Below, piece by piece: positions 58,301 through 64,000 of a DNA stretch of 64,000 nucleotides; positions within the stretch are counted from its first letter, which is position 1; every line of letters begins with the position of its first letter. The stretch covers positions 5,662,001 through 5,726,000 of the forward strand of contig CM072343.1 of assembly GCA_036874045.1 (NCBI GenBank), given 5' to 3'. The notes beneath the pieces were generated by a model. It was not told the DNA's origin and searched no databases. It worked only from the letters and a program-made list of their open reading frames with translations. This DNA comes from Cymodocea nodosa. Lineage: Eukaryota > Streptophyta > Magnoliopsida > Alismatales > Cymodoceaceae. A program made the position numbers and the translations under genes.

Positions 58301-59560
58301 CCTAAGGATTGGAATAGACAGGATAAGAAATTGTTTTTCTCAAGAGTAAAATATTACTATTGGGAAGACCCATACTTATTTAAGAAATGTCCTGATCTGA
58401 TTTTAAGGAGGTGTGTTCCAGAAACTGAATATCAAAGCATATTGTCTTTTTGTCATGACCAAGCATGTGGAGGGCATTTTGGTTCAGGGAAAACTGCTGC
58501 AAAAATTTTGCAATGTAAATTTTATTGGCCAACACTATTCAAAGATGCTCATAAATATTGCTTAAGTTGTTTAAGATGTCAACAAATAGGAAGAATATCA
58601 AAGAGGAATATGATGCCTCTTAATCTTATTGTTGAGGTTGAAATCTTTGATGTATGGGGAATGGATTTTATGGGTCCATTTCCTATGCCTAATCAATTTA
58701 ATTATATATTGTTGGGGGTGGATTATGTATCTAAATGGATAGAAGCTATTCCTACAAAAACTAATGACAACAAAGTGGTAATACATTTTATAAGAACCAA
58801 TATAATTGCTAGATTTGGAATACCTAAAGCTATTATCAATGATAGAGGAACTCATTTCTGTAATAGAAGTTTTGAAGCCTTAATGAAGAAATATGGAGTG
58901 AACCACAAAATTGTAACATCATATCATCTGCAAACAAGTGGACAAGTAGAAAGTGCCAACAAACAAATTAAGTTAATCTTAGAAAAAGTAGTAAATCCTA
59001 CTAGAACAGATTGAGTTAATAGATTGATAGATGCACTTTGGGCTTATAGAACTGCTTATAAGACAAGCTTAGGTATGTCACCTTTTAGGCTAGTATATGG
59101 AAAAAGTTGTCATTTACTAGTTGAAATTGAACATAAAGCTTATTGAGCATTAAAAACTCTAAACACTAATTTAAATCAAGTTGCTAAAAATAGAAAAATA
59201 CAATTGATTGGATTAGAAGAATTTAGGAATGAAGCTTATTCAAAAACTGTAAAAGAAAAAAAGAAAATGAAGTTTTGGCATGATAAGAAAATTATTCTAA
59301 AAATCTTTGAAATAGGACAAGAAGTATATCTTTACATGACTAGACTCCATAACCATCTAGGAAAATTAAGATCTAGATGAGCAGGACCTTACATAGTTTG
59401 AAATATTTATCCCTATGGAGTTATTGAGATTGAAAATCCTAAAAATCAGAATATATTTAAAGTAAATGGACAAAGACTTAGACCTATTTTGAAAATACCA
59501 AAATGTTCTTTTGGAATTATAGAAGAAGTAAGAGTAGAGGACTACTCGTGCTTTACTTAG
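55371..59560 (+). pseudogene. pol: Gypsy C protease-RT-RNase H-integrase
   Basis: Continuation of the ORF begun at 30821. It runs through the charged spacer and the protease (about 56040-56290, with the Asp-Leu-Gly-Ala-Gly site). RT is at about 56680-57620 (WRVCIDYRKLN, FLDGYSGYNQVP; the catalytic box reads FIDDFTIYG instead of FMDDF). RNase H ([18 protein letters not shown]) and the integrase (zinc motif 58450-58590; GMDFMGPF; a changed INDRGTHF) lie in the longest open frame here, 57440-59014. The C-terminus ends at 59560. Frameshifts lie near 56830 and 57480; stops are frequent before 56290 and after 59014. The changed catalytic neighbours and stops mean it is dead. Confidence 0.9.
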
Positions 59561-60210
59561 TAAGAAATCATCTTTATTTAATATATAAAAAAAAAATCAT
59601 TGCGGTTTAACCGATAGGATCCATTGGTCTAACCGAAACATAAAAACATAAAAAAATTCTATATATTATTTAGTAAAAATGTCAGTTTTACCGAAGCATA
59701 TTGTTGGTTCAACCAATAGAAAAAATGAAGAAAGAAAGAAAATATTTAATTTCGGTTCAACCAAGGAATATAACGGTTTGACCGAAGAATTTTTAAAATA
59801 TGAAAAAAGTAAGAGCGGTTAGACTGGAAACTCTTCGATCTTGACCGAAGAAAAATTATTATCTTAAGTATTTTTATTAGATATAACTTTACGAGAAGTC
59901 CGTTGAGTTACGCTTAACTCAACAAACTTACTCTATTGAGTATAGGATTAGTTAATGAACTTACGTCGTTGAGTTAACTATAACTCAACGGAGTACTGTA
60001 GTTAAGTCCACAGACTTAGTTTGTAGAGTTAACCGTAATTCCATAGATGAGAGAGCGAGAGTTTTGTATGGGAAATGACCCGAGTACCTGCCTAAACTTA
60101 GGGCTTATTTATACTTAAACTTATGGTTTTTAGGGGCATTATCCCTAGAATCATTTAGAACTTAGAACAATAGAGATCAGAGCGACTCCGTGCTGTTGTA
60201 TAACTCCACG
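59561..60210 (+). promoter_or_regulatory. Pol/extra ORF intergenic region with hairpin motifs, gypsy C
   Basis: CGGTTnAACCG-type motifs (59600-59850) and GTTGAGTTA/TAACTCAACGGA inverted repeats (59890-60045), as in A and D, then a leader to the ATG at 60211. Confidence 0.5.
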
Positions 60211-62012
60211 ATGAGGAAGATGACACTTGAGTTCTGGGAAAAGGTAGTTGACACGTCAAAATTTCTGAAAGATTCAAAGGAATGGCACACAAGGTAGAAA
60301 ATTAGAAATACGGCGAGGGAAAAAGAGCTACAAAAGGTAGAATCTGACCTTTTTTATTGGATGAAAGAGTTAGTAGATATGGGTATACAAGTCCCTCAAA
60401 TAATGGAAACTAGAATCAAAGTAGCAACAGAAATCGCTGTAAGTAAAGAAAGAAAAATCAGGCCAAATAATGAAGTTGCCCTAGAACTAATCCAACGTAA
60501 GTCCCGACTATGGTTCAAAAGGAACATTCTTGGTTGTGCAAGGGGAGAAATTAGATGGGAGCAACAAAGGAATGAAAAGGAAGAATAGGAGGAGTCGACT
60601 GCTTAAAGACCTATTCTTGAGGAATAGCAGTGAGGACCTTCAATTCCACCTCCTAAACCATTAGAAAGGGTGGTAGTTATGGGGCCTTCAAATGAAGAAG
60701 AATTAAGAGAATTTGAAGAACTGGTTCAAGTTGGGAAAAACCAAGGAGAATCAGAAGATTTGGTAGTGGCTAAAGCACACCTAGTGTTAGATGCACTTTA
60801 GAAAAAGAGGGCTGTAGAAAAGTTGAAAGCCCAATATAAAATCAAAGTGGAACAGCATCAAGAAGCTATTGCCAGACCTACTACAAGAGGAGCTGAAGCT
60901 AGTCCTTCAAGACTAGCAATTATTGAAAAAGTTAAACAAGAAGAGGCAGTACCTATGGCTCAAAGGCGTGCAGAGCCTATGTTTGTAGATTTAATCTCAG
61001 AAGAAGAAGAGGAAGACTAGGCACAATTAATCAGAAGAAGGAAAGGAAAAGAGATAGTGCCTAAATATCAAGAGGAGATTAAATCTGAAGTACCAATATC
61101 AATAGGGCCTGTAGAGCCAATTTTTGTAAACCTGCTATCCGATTTTGAGGAGCAGTAGAAAAAGTAAAGAGAAGAAGAAAAACAGGCTGAAACTAGTCTG
61201 TAGCCTGTACAAGAAGAAGAAACAGAAATTAGGGTAGAAGTTGATTTGCCCGTAACTCCATTCCAATCTGCCACAGAATTAGAAAGAACAATGACAATGC
61301 AGATTGGTAGTCAGGAGGAAGAAGAAAGAATAGAAACTGAACAAGAAGTTGAACAAGTCCATATGGAAAGAAATGACTTTGCCGATTCCACTGAAGAGCA
61401 AGAAACTCTTCAAGAATTTATGGAAAGAATTCAAGACAGAGTGGAGAGTTCTGCCGGCTCACCACCACAGATAGAAGCAGAAGAAAATATTCAAGAATCC
61501 TCAGAGCATTTTCAGCAAGTTCATGTTCAGCATATGGAAGAGGAAGTTCAAGAACAAACCCCTCTAGAGTAACAAATTCACAATCCTGACCCGACTGAAA
61601 CAACAATTCTAAATGAAGTACACTTTTGGAGTTAGGAAGCTCATAATAAATACCAAGAGATCAGGGTTATGATATCATATATAGTAGACCAGTAAATTGG
61701 GATGGAATGCAGGAAATTAAAGATTTATTTGAATTCCAAGGTCTACTGTGATATATTTCTCAAGAAAGAGGGCATGCAATATATGAAAATCTAGTGCCCT
61801 ACTTTTATGCAAACTTAAGAGAAGGAGAAGGAGGATTAATTTTCAATGTGGAGGAAGCTGATGTACAAATAACACCAGAGCTTCTCCACAGAATTCTAGG
61901 ATTGAAAAATGAAGGACTAAAAATTCTGGAAGACACAACTACAGTTGAGTGGACAGAACAGACCATAAAGGATTGTTTGGCTATCAATTCTGGTGTGCCA
62001 TTATTAAATAGA
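60211..62012 (+). pseudogene. Extra ORF of gypsy C, truncated by rearrangement
   Basis: Starts MRKMTLEFWEKVVD at 60211, homologous to A and D. It keeps the segment D has lost (about 61715-61835). It is broken by many TAG codons and ends inside the C-terminal domain at GVPLLNR (about 62009), where the sequence switches to first-ORF spacer sequence. The second half of the conserved domain, gag and F-box are therefore missing here. Confidence 0.75.
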
Positions 62013-64000
62013 AAATAATATACAAGAACATCATGAGAGTAACGAAAATCTGGAAGATGTGTGTATAACACTAAGATCTAGAACTGATATACCACCAAGA
62101 ATTCAAAAAGAAAGTAATATAAAGATGGGTAAGAACACAAATCAAAATGATAATGAAAATATAATATCTGAAAATATAGAAATCAATGACGAAAAGTCTG
62201 AATCAAAAAATGAGACTAAGAATGATCAAAGAAATCAAATGAAAGAAAAAGAATCTTTTAAATCACAATCATTAGCACCCTATCCTCAAAGATTACAACA
62301 AACATTTCCTGAAAAACAAGAAAAAATTAGAGAAATTTTTGAAAAAGTACAAGTTAACATTCCTTTGTTAGACTTATTGTAGACAACGCCACCTTGTGCT
62401 AAATTTCTTAAGGATTGGTATACTAAGAAAAGAGAGCAAAAAGTTTTAAGGAAAATCTTTTTAGCTGAGCAAAGTAGTTCCTTATTTCTACCACAAATTC
62501 CAAAAAAGTTATCTAATCTTGGAATCCCAGTTATATCATGCACCATAGGAAATACCATTCTAGAAAGAACCTTAATAGACTTAGGTGCTGGTATAAATGT
62601 TATGCCAAGTGATATATTTGAATCCTTAGGATTAGAAGGCTTAACTCCTACTAGTACAGTTATTCAATTAGCTGATAGAAGTATAAGATACCCTAGAGGA
62701 AAAATAGAGGATGTTTTAATTAAAATCAAAAACTTTATATATTCTATAGATATTGTAATTTTGGATTCCCAACAAATTAAGCATAAAAATAATGATACAT
62801 CTTTAATTTTGGGAAGACCATTTTTAGCAACATCAGGAGTGGTTATAAATTGTACAAGTGGAGTAATGAAGTTATCATATGGCAATGAGGATACTCAATT
62901 AAATATTTTCAAACCAGAAAAGTTTGAGGAGTTAGAAACGTCCTTACATACCATAGACTTTTTAGAGGATGAAGGAGATATGCTAGATGATGTGATCCAA
63001 GAAGAATTAAATAGGCAACTCAATTTTGAAACTTTAGAGGAAAGTGAAAGCATAAATATAGAAGGAGATCAAGAAGAAATTAATTTAGAAAATGAAGATG
63101 TTCAATTAGGAGCTCTTGCTTCTGATGGGCAACATTTAGAATTAAAACATTTACCTCCTGAATTAACCTATATATTTCTAGAAGAAAATGAACATGTCCA
63201 ATCATTATTACTTCAGATTTAAAAGAGGATCAAATAGCTAAATTAAAAGATGTAGTAAAAACTTATAAAGAAGCAATAGGATGGACTATGACTGATATAA
63301 AAGGGTTAAGTCCAACTTTATGCTGTCACCACATATATTTAGAGGAAAATGCTAAACTTGTTAGAATTCCTGAGAGGAGATTAAATCCAAACCTTAAAGA
63401 AGTAGTCAGGAAGGAAATAGTGAAATGGTTAGATAATGACATAATTTATTTGATTTCTAATAGTTCATGGGTTAGTCCAATCCATGTAGTTCCCAAAAAA
63501 TTAGGATTAATAGTAATTAGGAATGAAAGTCAGGACTTGATACCTACTAGAATTCAGTTAGGCTAGAGAATGTGTATAGACTATAGAAAGCTGAATGCTG
63601 TAACTAGGAAAGATCATTTTCCCTTACCTTTTATAGATCAAATGCTACAGAAATTAGCAGAGCAAGAATATTTTTATTTCCTAGATGGGTATTCAGGATA
63701 TAACCAAGTCCCAGTAGCATTAGAGGATCAAGAGAAAATAACTTTCACCTGTCCTAATGGAACTTATGCTTTTAAGAGAATGCCATTCGGATTATGCAAT
63801 GCACTAGCCAACTTTCAAAGGTGTATGCAGGGCATATTCACTAGAATGACTGAAGATTTTTTAGAAATATTTATGGATGATTTTACTGTTTACGAAACTT
63901 CATATGAAGTGTGTTTAAACAATTTAGACCAAGTATTAAAACGCTATGTGGAAAAAAATTTGGTTCTAAATTGGGAAAAATGTCACTTCATGGTTAATCA
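62013..64000 (+). pseudogene. pol: Second partial gypsy pol copy (protease, RT), runs off edge
   Basis: From the junction it is colinear with 55543 onwards: spacer (62059-62382), protease (about 62560-62800, DLGAGINVMPSDIF), then RT with RVCIDYRKLN-like sequence, FLDGYSGYNQVP and FMDDFTVYE (about 63870-63900), to the window end. It differs from the 55.5-57.5 kb copy at many sites, so it is not a recent duplicate of it. A frameshift lies near 63190 and stops near 62380 and 63565. Confidence 0.85.

Larger units (their letters stand above)
10928..64000 (+). mobile_element. Gypsy element C (Athila-type), host of A and B
   Basis: Plus-strand Ty3/gypsy element whose own sequence is split into 10928-11648, 29392-31274, 55371-62012 and probably 62013-64000. 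It starts TGTTTAG at 10928 like the LTRs of A and D. Gypsy A sits in its 5' LTR and copia B in its first ORF. After B, pol and the extra ORF follow, until a junction at about 62012 jumps back to first-ORF sequence. Its gag, F-box ORF and 3' LTR are not in the window. Confidence 0.8.

Overview
This is an AT-rich plant nuclear window made almost entirely of nested LTR retrotransposons. I see no host gene, tRNA, rRNA or CRISPR array. The evidence for a flowering plant is the Athila-type Ty3/gypsy reverse transcriptase, a tRNA-Asp primer site in the gypsy elements, a TGGTATCAGAGC initiator-Met primer site in the Ty1/copia element, and Sirevirus-like copia features (repeated purine tracts, a long extra ORF). 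The species cannot be told from the sequence.

Layout. 1-690 is a broken copia gag/protease fragment (+). 690-1060 is LTR-like. Copia element E (-) has its 3' LTR at 1218-2783, a long extra ORF at 3325-5634, a non-coding module and pol up to 10489. There E is cut by the 3' end of another minus-strand copia LTR (F, 10490-10927). F is cut by gypsy element C (+), which starts at 10928 and runs off the right edge. C carries two insertions. Gypsy A (-, 11649-29386, target duplication CACGT) sits in its 5' LTR. Copia B (+, 31275-55365, target duplication AAAAG) sits in its first ORF. B is in turn cut inside gag by gypsy D (+, 34402-51552, target duplication AAGCA). The deepest path is E > F > C > B > D, five layers. 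The rest of C (55371-62012) runs into a second partial pol copy (62013-64000) at a rearrangement junction.

Gypsy family A/C/D. The element order is unusual: LTR, tRNA-Asp PBS, zinc-knuckle/protease/RT/RNase H/integrase ORF, an extra ORF ending in a plant-transposon-protein-like domain, a gag capsid ORF placed downstream of pol, an F-box ORF, a first PPT, a ~1 kb non-coding module, a second PPT, LTR. A and D, on opposite strands and at different sites, share this whole order, so it belongs to the family and is not a local accident. The three downstream ORFs are each preceded by TATA-like sequence and GTTGAGTTA/TAACTCAAC inverted repeats of the type also found in the LTRs, which suggests several transcription units.

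Cross-talk between superfamilies. Copia E carries a homologue of the gypsy extra ORF and a diverged copy of the ~1 kb non-coding module. Copia and gypsy LTRs also share a vocabulary of palindromic motifs (CACGTG boxes, ACTTAAGT, GAGTTA...TAACTATCCGAA). Every coding region seen has stops or frameshifts, many of them CAG to TAG, as expected for methylated, silenced copies. B has gag but no pol and looks non-autonomous.
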